A DNA stretch of 64,000 bases from JACTOJ01 sp032335695 (lineage in GTDB: Bacteria > Bacillota > Clostridia > Clostridiales > Clostridiaceae). The notes below the pieces were generated by a model that did no database searches, was not told the DNA's origin, and was given only the letters and a program-made list of their open reading frames with translations. The DNA lies in NCBI RefSeq assembly GCF_032335695.1, contig NZ_JACTOJ010000015.1, positions 56,676-120,675 on the forward strand, given 5' to 3'. A program made the position numbers and the translations under genes. Shown piece after piece: positions 8,847-16,675 of the stretch (positions within the stretch are counted from its first letter, which is position 1; each line of letters begins with the position of its first letter).

Positions 8847-9395
8847 TTATTTTAGTACACCATGCAGCATTATTTCAGTTACTTCCTTCAAAGCACCTTT
8901 TATAGTCATATCATTTTTGCTTAAAAACTTATAATCCAAAAAGGTGCTGCTTATGCTTTCCAGCATAAGACTTACCGTCCGAAGATTTATATTCTCCTTT
9001 ATGACTCCAGACTCTACTCCTTGCTTTAGTATCTCCTCTGCAAGTTTAAGCTTAAAATTCTTTAATTCCTGAACTTTTTCCCACTGTTCATAGTAAAATT
9101 TATAGGCTTCATCTAAGACATTCACCGGGAGCTTATATTTGTGATAAGAATATATAAGAGAATTCATTTTAGCTTCTAAGGAGCAGTCTTTATTTACAGC
9201 CTCCAGTGTATATTCCTTATCGCTTTCTATTATTTCTTTAAAATATTCAACTATTATATCATCCTTGCTTGGAAAGTATTTATATATAGTTTTTTTACTT
9301 ACCTTAAGCTCTAAAGCTATCTCATCCATTGTGAACTTTCTTAAGCCTTTAATTTGTATCTTTTCAGCAGCGGTTTTCATTATTATCTCTTTCAT
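8847..9395 (-). CDS. TetR-family transcriptional regulator
   Basis: 182 residues. The N-terminal TetR helix-turn-helix is clear: FTMDEIALELKVSKKTIYKYFPSKDDII. The C-terminal ligand domain is all helical. It is the second gene of a minus-strand pair, 12 bases after the MFS transporter gene, so it is probably the repressor of that transporter and of itself. A likely operator is the inverted repeat at 10578-10611 just downstream of the pair's promoter. Confidence 0.88.
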   Translation of the reverse strand: MKEIIMKTAAEKIQIKGLRKFTMDEIALELKVSKKTIYKYFPSKDDIIVEYFKEIIESDKEYTLEAVNKDCSLEAKMNSLIYSYHKYKLPVNVLDEAYKFYYEQWEKVQELKNFKLKLAEEILKQGVESGVIKENINLRTVSLMLESISSTFLDYKFLSKNDMTIKGALKEVTEIMLHGVLK

Positions 9396-9407
9396 ATCAA
9401 ATCAATC

Positions 9408-10565
9408 CTAAACTTTATTTTTACTTTGAATAAATATTCCCATTACAGCTATTACTATTATTAAAATCAAAGTTGCATTCTCATTTAAGCTCCATAAAAT
9501 TCCTGTAACAGCTGCTCCAATAAAGGAACCTACATATTGAAAGCTATTTATTATCCCATTAGCGGCTCCTCTATAGCTATCTTCTGCAATATCATTAGCC
9601 AAAGAAGGTATTATAGTTGCTAACGAGATATATCCAGTCATAAATAATATACTACCTATTAATATAAAATAAAATGATTTATTATTAAAGTAAAAAACTA
9701 TCCCTAAAGCAGTTATGATGAAAGCAATCCTTATAAGCTTCTCTCCAAAGCCTTTCTCAATGTACTTAACGGATTTTCTCATTAAAATTATTGCTATGAT
9801 TACAGCTGGCATAAATACCTTCCACATTCCATCAATCCCAGTGATACTCTCAAGGTATATGGGTACCACATAAAATACTGAAACCATAATAAAATTATTG
9901 AAAAATCCGGCTAAATTAAGCGATAGAAACCTTTTATTCTTAAGCAAGCCCTTCATGCCATCTCTTATACTTACCTCTTGGCTTTTATCTTCTCTTTCAC
10001 TATCCTTTAAGAAAAATAATATGGTAAACCATACGATTAAGATTAAAAAAGCACATACTAAAAACATCTGTCTTACGGATAAGTATCTATTAATCAAAGG
10101 CCCTAAGGCAAAGGATGCTGCAGCTGCAAAGCCTATTATTATACCTAATATGCTTAGGGCTCTAGGTCGTTTTTTACTTTCTACGCTTCCCGTTACCCAA
10201 GAATAGCCTGTGGCTATAATAGCTCCGCTACCCTGCAAGGCTCTGGCTAGGATAAGAATATATATATTTTTAGCTAAAAATGCAATGAATAATCCTATTA
10301 TTACCTGCATGAGCCCTATTAATATAACTGTTTTATTTCCTATTTTGTCACTCCAAACTCCAAAAGGGATTTGAAAAATAGCCTGTGTTAACCCAAAGAT
10401 ACCAAGTGCAATACCTGCTAAGGCAGCATTGCTGTACATAAGTGTTTTGCTATAGGTTGATATAAAAGGCATAACCATGGTCATAGCTATTTGCCTGATG
10501 CCCAAAGCTAGGCTTATAGTGATTAAAAATAACAATTCTGTATGTGAAAATGCTTTATTTTTCAT
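9408..10565 (-). CDS. MFS drug-type efflux transporter
   Basis: 385 residues and twelve membrane segments. The MFS motif A is seen in the loop between segments 2 and 3 (QIPFGVWSDKIGNKTVILIG), and an RALQGSGAI motif C-like block follows at segment 4. The family exports hydrophobic compounds with proton antiport. AGGAG stands seven bases before the ATG. Co-transcribed with the TetR gene behind it; the substrate is unknown. Confidence 0.88.
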   Translation of the reverse strand: MKNKAFSHTELLFLITISLALGIRQIAMTMVMPFISTYSKTLMYSNAALAGIALGIFGLTQAIFQIPFGVWSDKIGNKTVILIGLMQVIIGLFIAFLAKNIYILILARALQGSGAIIATGYSWVTGSVESKKRPRALSILGIIIGFAAAASFALGPLINRYLSVRQMFLVCAFLILIVWFTILFFLKDSEREDKSQEVSIRDGMKGLLKNKRFLSLNLAGFFNNFIMVSVFYVVPIYLESITGIDGMWKVFMPAVIIAIILMRKSVKYIEKGFGEKLIRIAFIITALGIVFYFNNKSFYFILIGSILFMTGYISLATIIPSLANDIAEDSYRGAANGIINSFQYVGSFIGAAVTGILWSLNENATLILIIVIAVMGIFIQSKNKV

Positions 10566-10577
10566 AACGTCTCTCCT

Positions 10578-10644
10578 CTAGGAAACTATTTTAGTATTTT
10601 TAGTTTCCTAGAATAAATATAAATAATTTTTATCATAATGTCAA
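10578..10644 (-). promoter_or_regulatory. Promoter and TetR-type operator of the MFS-TetR pair
   Basis: On the minus strand TTGACA (10644-10639) and TATATT (10621-10616) are separated by 17 bases. Directly after the -10 box stands a perfect inverted repeat, CTAGGAAACTA (10578-10588) and TAGTTTCCTAG (10601-10611), with a 12-base spacer. A repressor there would block the start of transcription. The natural candidate is the TetR protein encoded by the same unit. Confidence 0.75.
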
Positions 10645-10656
10645 TATCCAATCTGC

Positions 10657-10691
10657 AAAAAAGAGGTAATACCCTATAAAGATGTTACCTC
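10657..10691 (-). terminator. Terminator of the VanW gene
   Basis: On the minus strand GAGGTAACATC pairs with GGTATTACCTC, with mismatches in the middle, and six T follow. Confidence 0.7.
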
Positions 10692-10725
10692 CTGCGACTA
10701 TGCATATATGAAAATAGTTAATTAT

Positions 10726-11769
10726 CTATGTTCCTATCTCACAAATAGACGGAAGCGGGGAATATACACTTTTCCCTAGCTTTTTTGTAATGACGGTACC
10801 ATCTGAATCCTCTATGGTAACCCAAGTATTTAAAACCGCTCCGTCCATACCTATAACAACCACTTTTTCTTCGCCACCCTTTAAAGATTTATTTTTTCTA
10901 TATATGGTTTGAGTTCTTTTTATATTTAAGAATTCGTGATGCCATTGTATTTTGGGAGGCCTTACATTTCCGTAAAAACCAATATACAATTTATTGCCTA
11001 TGCTTTTACACCATATTAATAGTGGTGAAGCAGTGTTATTCTTAAATTTGAAATCTTTAGCTCCATAGCACACCGTGGCATCTTGACCATAAGGCACATA
11101 GGAAACCGGCATTCTATGCGCATGTCTTTCTACTATAGGAAGATTGCTCATAACTGCTACATTATAAAGTGTTGATGCTATTTTACATACCCCTCCTCCT
11201 ATAGTAGTTGTTATGCGAGATCCCGCGTAGGTAGGCCCTTTTTTATATCCCCTGTCAGTTACATAGGGACCTATTGTATTATTTTGCGAGAATACTTTAT
11301 TGGGTTCAACTACTGTTCCGCATAGCAGTTTTGCACCTATATGAACATTTTCTTCTTCTCCAGGAAGAGGATCATTTAGTATTGAGCAATAAGCCGCCAT
11401 CATTTGTTCAGTTCCATATGCCTTTCGAAATCTTTTGAAATTAACATCATTTTCCCAAGGTACCGAAGTAACTGCACTGGAAGTAATCAAATATTTATAC
11501 TTTTGGGTAAGATCTTCTTCCTCATCTGAATTTGCTGAGTTTTCGCCGCTGTTTAATAATTTATTTTTTAATTCATTTCCATTAAAAGTGCTTTGCATAG
11601 TTTTTGCTTCACAGCTCCCATAATTTAAATTACAGGCTTCTGATTTATTATTTATATTCGTGACTTTAAAAATATAAAGAACAAATAGCACTATGCAAGT
11701 AATTATACCAAAGTACCTTTTTATTCTCATTTCTCTATCTAAGCTCCTTCTATAGGATGTTAAAATCAT
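10726..11769 (-). CDS. VanW-family protein, membrane-anchored
   Basis: Up to 347 residues with one N-terminal membrane segment (YFGIITCIVLFVLYIF) and an extracytoplasmic VanW domain. The family core is GPTYAGSRITTTIGGGVCKIASTLYNVAVMSNLPIVERHAHRM followed by VSYVPYGQDATVCYG. VanW proteins are linked to the cell wall in Firmicutes; their activity is unproven. The start is uncertain. The ATG at 11769 lacks a good ribosome site. An in-frame ATG at 11730 has AAGGAG upstream, though 13 bases away, and would give MRIKRYFG. No vancomycin-resistance genes are nearby. Own terminator downstream. Confidence 0.85.
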   Translation of the reverse strand: MILTSYRRSLDREMRIKRYFGIITCIVLFVLYIFKVTNINNKSEACNLNYGSCEAKTMQSTFNGNELKNKLLNSGENSANSDEEEDLTQKYKYLITSSAVTSVPWENDVNFKRFRKAYGTEQMMAAYCSILNDPLPGEEENVHIGAKLLCGTVVEPNKVFSQNNTIGPYVTDRGYKKGPTYAGSRITTTIGGGVCKIASTLYNVAVMSNLPIVERHAHRMPVSYVPYGQDATVCYGAKDFKFKNNTASPLLIWCKSIGNKLYIGFYGNVRPPKIQWHHEFLNIKRTQTIYRKNKSLKGGEEKVVVIGMDGAVLNTWVTIEDSDGTVITKKLGKSVYSPLPSICEIGT

Positions 11770-11854
11770 TGACTTAGATATTATATGTTATTTTAAAAAA
11801 GTTACTAAAATTATTTGCTTTCTGCTGGATTATATAAAAGATATAATAAAACTC

Positions 11855-12433
11855 CTACTTATGGCCTATCCCTTCAAAAGCATAGTTTATAAGTTTTTTT
11901 ATAAAAATATCGCCAATTTCTTCACCAGTTATCAATAACCTATAAAATATAGGCCCCCAAATCAAATCAATAGTTATCTCTATATCTAAGTCCTTTTCTA
12001 ATTCTCCTCTTAAAATTCCACGTTCTAAAATTTCCTTTGAAATATTTCTCCGAGGTGTAAAATATGCTTTTCGATAAATAGCAGCCAAATTAGAATCATA
12101 TTGCCCTTCAGCTATGATTTCAGCAATTACATTTCCTTTTTTAGTAGTAAGAAATTTTACAAAATTATCTACCTGTATAAACATATCCTCTATAGTTGAT
12201 CCCGTATCAGGTATTGGGAGCTTAATATTGGTAGCATCTAAATAGCTATCCATAACAACAGCAGCTTTATTAGGCCACCATTTATAAATAGTAGCTTTGC
12301 TGACTTTGGCCCTCTCCGCAATTTTTTCAACAGTTACAGCTCCAAAGCCATTTTCAATTAATAATTCGTAGGCAGAGTTAAGAATATCCGATTTTGTTTT
12401 TTCACTGCGAGGACGTCCTAATTTTTTTTCCAT
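11855..12433 (-). CDS. TetR/AcrR-family regulator of the divergent MFS gene
   Basis: 192 residues. The start GRPRSEKTKSDILNSAYELL and the helix-turn-helix VEKIAERAKVSKATIYKWWPNKAAVV identify the AcrR/TetR family. The C-terminal part (ITIDLIWGPIFYRLLITGE) is the TetR_C ligand domain of that subgroup. The gene is divergent from an MFS exporter at 12602, and a long perfect inverted repeat lies between them, so it probably represses both. Confidence 0.9.
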   Translation of the reverse strand: MEKKLGRPRSEKTKSDILNSAYELLIENGFGAVTVEKIAERAKVSKATIYKWWPNKAAVVMDSYLDATNIKLPIPDTGSTIEDMFIQVDNFVKFLTTKKGNVIAEIIAEGQYDSNLAAIYRKAYFTPRRNISKEILERGILRGELEKDLDIEITIDLIWGPIFYRLLITGEEIGDIFIKKLINYAFEGIGHK

Positions 12434-12522
12434 ATGTAATTACCTCCATGATTATATAAATGTGTATTTAATAAACTATACGTATATTATAATATATATT
12501 TTTTTATTTTCAAATAAATCTC

Positions 12523-12576
12523 TTTACAAAACTGAACGTTTAGTATATTATAATTATATAAACTAAACGTTCAGTT
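12523..12576. promoter_or_regulatory. Divergent promoter region with paired TetR operators
   Basis: Plus-strand promoter: TTTACA (12523-12528), 17 bases, TATTAT (12546-12551). A perfect 15-base inverted repeat brackets the -10 box: AACTGAACGTTTAGT (12530-12544) and ACTAAACGTTCAGTT (12562-12576). Each arm is itself near-palindromic around AACGTT, as expected for two TetR dimers. The first arm fills the gap between -35 and -10, so binding would block RNA polymerase. Confidence 0.8.
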
Positions 12577-12601
12577 CAATATTGATTAAGGAGTGGATAT
12601 T

Positions 12602-13762
12602 ATGAAAAGTAAACCTGTACTAAATAAATTGTTAATTATGGTTATGGCCATCGCTTGCGGCATAACTGTTGCAAATCTATATTATATACAGCCGCTATTA
12701 GGGGATATAGCAAAAACTTTCAATGTGAGCGAAATCAGCGTAGGTTCCGCAGCAATGCTTACACAAATAGGCTATGCAATTGGAATGATATTTATATTGC
12801 CACTTGGAGATATAAAAGAAAGAAGAAATCTAATAACCATGATGCTATTATTCTCAGTACTTTCTCTTACAAGCATGTTTTTCTCAAAAAATATAACAAT
12901 GCTTATAATTTCTTCTTTTGCAGTTGGATTTACTTCAATTATTCCTCAGCTGATTATCCCTTTAGCTGCCCAATTATCAGATCCAAAAGAAAGAGGAAAA
13001 ATAATTGGAACAGTTATGAGCGGACTATTAATAGGTATATTGGTATCACGTACCTTTAGCGGAATTTTAGGCGGTTATTTAGGATGGAGGATAGTATATA
13101 TTATCGCAGCAATTATGATGATTCTTCTCATGATAATTTTAAGGAAGCTAATACCTGTAACTAAGCCTGTATCTGATATTAAATACTTTGAATTATTAAA
13201 GTCCATGCTGAAATTAATAAAAACTGAGCCAGCGCTACAAGAAGCTTCTATTAATGGAGCAATGATGTTTGCAGCCTTCAGCGCATTTTGGACTTCCCTT
13301 ACCTTCTTACTCCAAAGTTCCCATTATAATCTTGGAGCACAAGCAGCAGGACTATTCGGATTAGTTGGAGTAAGTGGTGCTCTAGCTGCCCCAATGGTAG
13401 GAAAAATAGCTGACAAGAAAGGTCCTAGGTTCGTCATAGGAATTTGTATATTTATTGTGATGATTTCTTATTTATTATTCCTCTTGCTTGGTTTTAAAGT
13501 ATTAGGGTTGATTTTAGGAGTCATACTGCTGGATTTAGGTGTTCAATCCTGTAATGTTTCCAATCAGGCTAGAGTTCATTCTTTAAATGAAGAAATGCGT
13601 AACAGAATAAACACAGTATATATGGTAAGTTTCTTTTTAGGAGGAGCATTTGGCTCATTTCTAGGTTCATACAGCTACTCCCATTTCGGTTGGTACGGAG
13701 TTTGTATTTTTGGTATGTTAACTCAACTTGTAGCAATCATTGTTCATAAGGTTTCAAAATGA
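12602..13762 (+). CDS. MFS transporter (drug-efflux type)
   Basis: 386 residues and twelve membrane segments. The N-terminal MALACGITVANLYYIQPLL-like sequence (AIACGITVANLYYIQPLLGDIA) and LPLGDIKERRNLIT motif A resemble the YfmO/YbcL-like group of MFS exporters. The ATG at 12602 is preferred over the GTG at 12593, since AAGGAG is eight bases upstream of it. Expression should be controlled by the divergent TetR protein through the inverted repeat at 12530-12576. Confidence 0.88.
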   Translation: MKSKPVLNKLLIMVMAIACGITVANLYYIQPLLGDIAKTFNVSEISVGSAAMLTQIGYAIGMIFILPLGDIKERRNLITMMLLFSVLSLTSMFFSKNITMLIISSFAVGFTSIIPQLIIPLAAQLSDPKERGKIIGTVMSGLLIGILVSRTFSGILGGYLGWRIVYIIAAIMMILLMIILRKLIPVTKPVSDIKYFELLKSMLKLIKTEPALQEASINGAMMFAAFSAFWTSLTFLLQSSHYNLGAQAAGLFGLVGVSGALAAPMVGKIADKKGPRFVIGICIFIVMISYLLFLLLGFKVLGLILGVILLDLGVQSCNVSNQARVHSLNEEMRNRINTVYMVSFFLGGAFGSFLGSYSYSHFGWYGVCIFGMLTQLVAIIVHKVSK

Positions 13763-13814
13763 TTTCATAAATTTTTCTGAAAGAATATGAGGAGGATAAA
13801 AATGAATTTAATTA

Positions 13815-13843
13815 TATGGACTTGCCATTATGGTAAGTCCATA
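13815..13843 (+). terminator. Hairpin after the MFS gene
   Basis: TATGGACTTGCC pairs with GGTAAGTCCATA (one G-T pair) over a 5-base loop. There is no immediate T run, so terminator strength is doubtful. A good ribosome site (GAGGAGG, 13790-13797) and ATG at 13802 stand just before it. They open a roughly 40-codon frame running through the hairpin into the opposing gene, which I do not call a gene. Confidence 0.5.
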
Positions 13844-13873
13844 GTTAAATATCAGCATTTTTTATATTATACC

Positions 13874-14749
13874 CTATTTGATAAATTTCTTTTCTCGCAG
13901 CAATTTTTCAGTATATTTCCATAATTGGCTTTGTGTGTTTGCATCTCCCCCTGGATATATAGAGATAATAGGCTTACCTGTTCCAACATTGAAATACCCT
14001 CCGGTAACTCCCTGATACTTAGATTCAGAGGCCAATCTGATTATAATATCGGCTCCTTTATGAGGATCACCTATATGCAGAAATTTCAACATGCGCTCAA
14101 GCGGTGAAGCAAACCAAAGCTCACGTCCAAGGCCAGTTACGTTAAATCCAGGATTAAGCGCATTAACGGTGACTCCTGTACCTGCTAACCGACGTGCTAA
14201 TTCTCCAGTAAACATAATATTAAGCAGTTTAGTCTTTCCATAAAGTAAGGATGAACCTTTATTATTAAAAAGATCTGTGTTAGTCAGATCATCTGGCAGT
14301 CTAAGCTTTCCATGATTTCGGGATGCTTCTGAGGCTACATTGATAACTCTAGCATTTCCCGAATTTATAAGCGACTGTTTAAGTGTATAAGTTAATAACC
14401 AAGGTGATAGGTAGTTTACAGCAATCATCTCTGAAAAGCCCTCAGAGGTTATACGCTGCTGAAATGCGTGTAAGCCTGCGTTATTTATAAGTATATCAAT
14501 TTTGGGATATGCAGTTCTTATTTCATCTCCAATCCTTATTACTTCTTTCATTGATGATAAATCTCCAAAGAAAAAATCTATTTTGGCTTTAGGTGCAATA
14601 TTTTTTATTATATCTCTAGTAGCCTCTGCCTTATTTCTACTTCTTGCAGTTAACACAAGGTGCGCTCCTCTATTTGCTAACTCAATTGCCGCCAGCTGAC
14701 CAAGACCATTAGTAGCACCTGTGATTACAACAATCGGATGAGTATTCAT
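13874..14749 (-). CDS. Short-chain dehydrogenase/reductase (SDR)
   Basis: 291 residues from the ATG at 14749. The SDR cofactor motif VITGATNGLGQLAA is at residues 7-20, NNAG (ILINNAGLHAF) near 89, and the YxxxK active site (LYGKTKLLNIMF) near 172 with a Ser in VASEAS upstream. It resembles the retinol dehydrogenase/protochlorophyllide-reductase-like SDR branch. The start 14749 has AAGGAGG six bases upstream, so the longer frame (to 14794) is not needed. It is divergent from a MarR gene with a shared palindromic operator. Confidence 0.87.
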   Translation of the reverse strand: MNTHPIVVITGATNGLGQLAAIELANRGAHLVLTARSRNKAEATRDIIKNIAPKAKIDFFFGDLSSMKEVIRIGDEIRTAYPKIDILINNAGLHAFQQRITSEGFSEMIAVNYLSPWLLTYTLKQSLINSGNARVINVASEASRNHGKLRLPDDLTNTDLFNNKGSSLLYGKTKLLNIMFTGELARRLAGTGVTVNALNPGFNVTGLGRELWFASPLERMLKFLHIGDPHKGADIIIRLASESKYQGVTGGYFNVGTGKPIISIYPGGDANTQSQLWKYTEKLLREKKFIK

Positions 14750-14858
14750 AATAGTCCTCCTTGATTTATATATTTTTTGCAGGGTACATGACATATAGTT
14801 AGATTGCTGGATTTCATAATATCAGTTCTAACTTGACACATCCTTAGCAAATAATTAC

Positions 14859-14904
14859 ACTTGACATATATCAAATATAATTATTTATTTGATATATGTC
14901 AAGT
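14859..14904. promoter_or_regulatory. MarR-type operator and divergent promoter
   Basis: A perfect 19-base inverted repeat lies between the SDR and MarR genes: ACTTGACATATATCAAATA (14859-14877) and its complement (14886-14904), 8 bases apart. Each arm contains TTGACATATATCAA, itself nearly palindromic, as MarR dimer sites are. TTGACA at the outer edge of each arm could act as the -35 box for each direction. An extra partial copy, ACTTGACACA, stands at 14831-14840. Confidence 0.75.
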
Positions 14905-14940
14905 ATTTTATTTTAGAAAAATTTTAAGTTGAGGTGAATT

Positions 14941-15375
14941 ATGAATAACACTAAGAGAACGCAATTAGAACTAAAACTTGGTGAACAAATAAATGCACTT
15001 ATAAGTGCCTCCCATGCATTGAATGTAAGAACTGCAGCATGTTTTGATTCCTCATTGCAGCCTGCAGCCTTCATACTTGTGCGTTGGCTTTTCTCCTTTG
15101 GTCCAGCCAGTGCTACAACCTTAGCTGAAGCTACAGCTATGGATCGCAGCTCAGTAAGCCGTCTTATTAACCAGCTAAAGAGTTTAGGTTATGTACAAAG
15201 CGAAAAATCTCAAAGTGATAAGCGAGGTGTGCTGCTATCCTTAACAGTGCTTGGACAAGAAAACACAATAGCCGCTCTAAAAGAGAAAGAATCGGCTTTC
15301 TATGAAAGGATTACAAACTGGGATGACGAAAAACTTGAAAAGTTTACAGAGATGCTAAAGGATTTTAATGGTTGA
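14941..15375 (+). CDS. MarR-family transcriptional regulator
   Basis: 144 residues. The winged helix reads ATTLAEATAMDRSSVSRLINQLKSLGYVQSEKSQSDKRGVLLSLT, with the DxR-G wing motif (SDKRGVLLSLT) of MarR proteins. Helices at both ends form the dimer. It is divergent from the SDR gene and most likely controls it and itself through the 19-base inverted repeat. The inducing ligand is unknown. Confidence 0.9.
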   Translation: MNNTKRTQLELKLGEQINALISASHALNVRTAACFDSSLQPAAFILVRWLFSFGPASATTLAEATAMDRSSVSRLINQLKSLGYVQSEKSQSDKRGVLLSLTVLGQENTIAALKEKESAFYERITNWDDEKLEKFTEMLKDFNG

Positions 15376-15389
15376 AATTTTGCAATTAA

Positions 15390-15797
15390 TCATTTAGGTA
15401 TAAACAAAGTTTGAGCAGTATAGGTTTTATCAGCTATTACCGATACATCTACAATAACCGAATATCCCGAAGAACTCGATCCTACCTGTACTGGAATCAT
15501 AGCATTTCCCCCATTTCCTATGACTCCAGAATATGAAACGTCACCTGTTTTATAATGGCATACAAGCTTGACTTCAGCCTTTGCTGGACCGGTCACATTA
15601 ACATTTACAATTGTATTTGGTGAAGGCGAAACATTATCTACATTTGCTGTTATATTAGCTAATTCCATGCTTATATTATCTTCAGCTTTAGGAAATATTC
15701 CTATAGTGGTTAAAAGACAAATGGCTGCTATAATAATTATAAAGATTTTTTTATTTATCATCCTCAAAGTATTTCTCACTTTTTCCACTTCTTTCAT
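15390..15797 (-). CDS. Small exported protein of unknown function
   Basis: 135 residues (or about 123 from the internal ATG giving MINKKIF). An N-terminal membrane segment or signal peptide (IFIIIIAAICLLTTIGIF) is followed by a beta-rich domain of about 90 residues with alternating hydrophobic residues (VNVNVTGPAKAEVKLVCHY...VIVDVSVIADKTYTAQTLF). This resembles a single Ig-like or bacterial surface domain. No catalytic motif. The gene converges on the MarR gene with only 14 bases between. Confidence 0.65.
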   Translation of the reverse strand: MKEVEKVRNTLRMINKKIFIIIIAAICLLTTIGIFPKAEDNISMELANITANVDNVSPSPNTIVNVNVTGPAKAEVKLVCHYKTGDVSYSGVIGNGGNAMIPVQVGSSSSGYSVIVDVSVIADKTYTAQTLFIPK

Positions 15798-15905
15798 TTA
15801 AGTTATATTTTCTTTTAAGCCTGTGTATAAACTCAAATTTACTGTTAATAATAAATAGTAGACAAGCTATTATTAATTATTTAGATTGTAAATATAATTT
15901 AAGAG

Positions 15906-16583
15906 GTGGTTAAAATTAAAAGAAAATTTATATTATTTATTTTTATCTTAGCAATCATAACTTATACATTATATCCAAATTTAACAAAGGTTGAAAAAAA
16001 TATTGTTACAAGTAGCAATAAGGTTCCTGTCATAGTGATTGATCCTGGACATGGAGGCTATGACAGCGGTGCTGTTGGTTTTCTAGGCGCAAAAGAAAAA
16101 GATATTACGCTTCAGGTTGCCTTAAAGTTGGGCAAGCTATTGGAAGCTAAGAATATAAAGATAATTTATACAAGAACCTCAGATAAGGTAAGCTGGTCCT
16201 CAAATGAAAAATTAGGTTTAAAAGCACGTACTGAAATTTCCAACAATGCTAATGCGGATTATTATGTTAGTATTCATTGTAATTATGTAGATGATAAGAA
16301 CGTGAATGGGACAGAAACCTACTATTTTAATGGAAGCACACATGGAAAAGCTCTAGCAGACTCTATTCAGAAAGAATTGATAAAATCTACAGAACTATCC
16401 GACAGGGGAATTAAAGAAGCTGATTATTATGTGTTAAGACATACTGCCGCTCCTGCTATTTTGACAGAGCTTGGCTTCATTAGCAATGAAAGAGAAGAAA
16501 AGAACTTAAGCGATCCTGCATATCAAGATAAAATAGCCAGTGCTTTATGTGATGGAATTATGAATGATATTAATAAAAGATAA
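15906..16583 (+). CDS. N-acetylmuramoyl-L-alanine amidase (Amidase_3, CwlD-like)
   Basis: About 225 residues: an N-terminal membrane anchor (FILFIFILAIITYTLY) and one Amidase_3 domain. The zinc ligands are in DPGHGGYDSG (His), AKEKDITL (Glu) and SIHCNY (His), and the catalytic Glu in ILTELGF. It cuts the amide between MurNAc and L-Ala in peptidoglycan. Size and layout match CwlD, which makes the muramic-lactam precursor in spore cortex, but a vegetative role is possible. The start is odd. AGAGGTGG (15903-15910) overlaps the GTG at 15906 and is better placed for an ATT at 15915. Confidence 0.85.
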   Translation: MVKIKRKFILFIFILAIITYTLYPNLTKVEKNIVTSSNKVPVIVIDPGHGGYDSGAVGFLGAKEKDITLQVALKLGKLLEAKNIKIIYTRTSDKVSWSSNEKLGLKARTEISNNANADYYVSIHCNYVDDKNVNGTETYYFNGSTHGKALADSIQKELIKSTELSDRGIKEADYYVLRHTAAPAILTELGFISNEREEKNLSDPAYQDKIASALCDGIMNDINKR

Positions 16584-16624
16584 GGCTTTGCTGGATTTGA
16601 ACCTCTAAGGAGTGTTAATAACGA

Positions 16625-16663
16625 AAGAAGGAGTGTTGCATTTTCTGCAATTAACTCCTTCTT
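16625..16663. terminator. Terminator between convergent amidase and GH3 genes
   Basis: AGAAGGAGT..TTGCA pairs with TGCAA..ACTCCTTCTT over a TTTTC loop, with A/T-rich ends both ways. Confidence 0.75.
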
Positions 16664-16675
16664 ATAATATAACTG

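Noticed and set aside
10726..11769. Vancomycin-resistance locus
   Set aside because: VanW-family proteins are common in Firmicutes; no vanHAX or vanRS genes are near.
12655..13059. Second-frame protein inside the MFS gene
   Set aside because: It is an alternate-frame reading of the transporter with Cys/Tyr/Arg-rich random composition.
13802..13925. Short gene with GAGGAGG site after the MFS gene
   Set aside because: The frame runs through a strong hairpin and into the end of the opposing SDR gene, and the peptide has no gene-like features.
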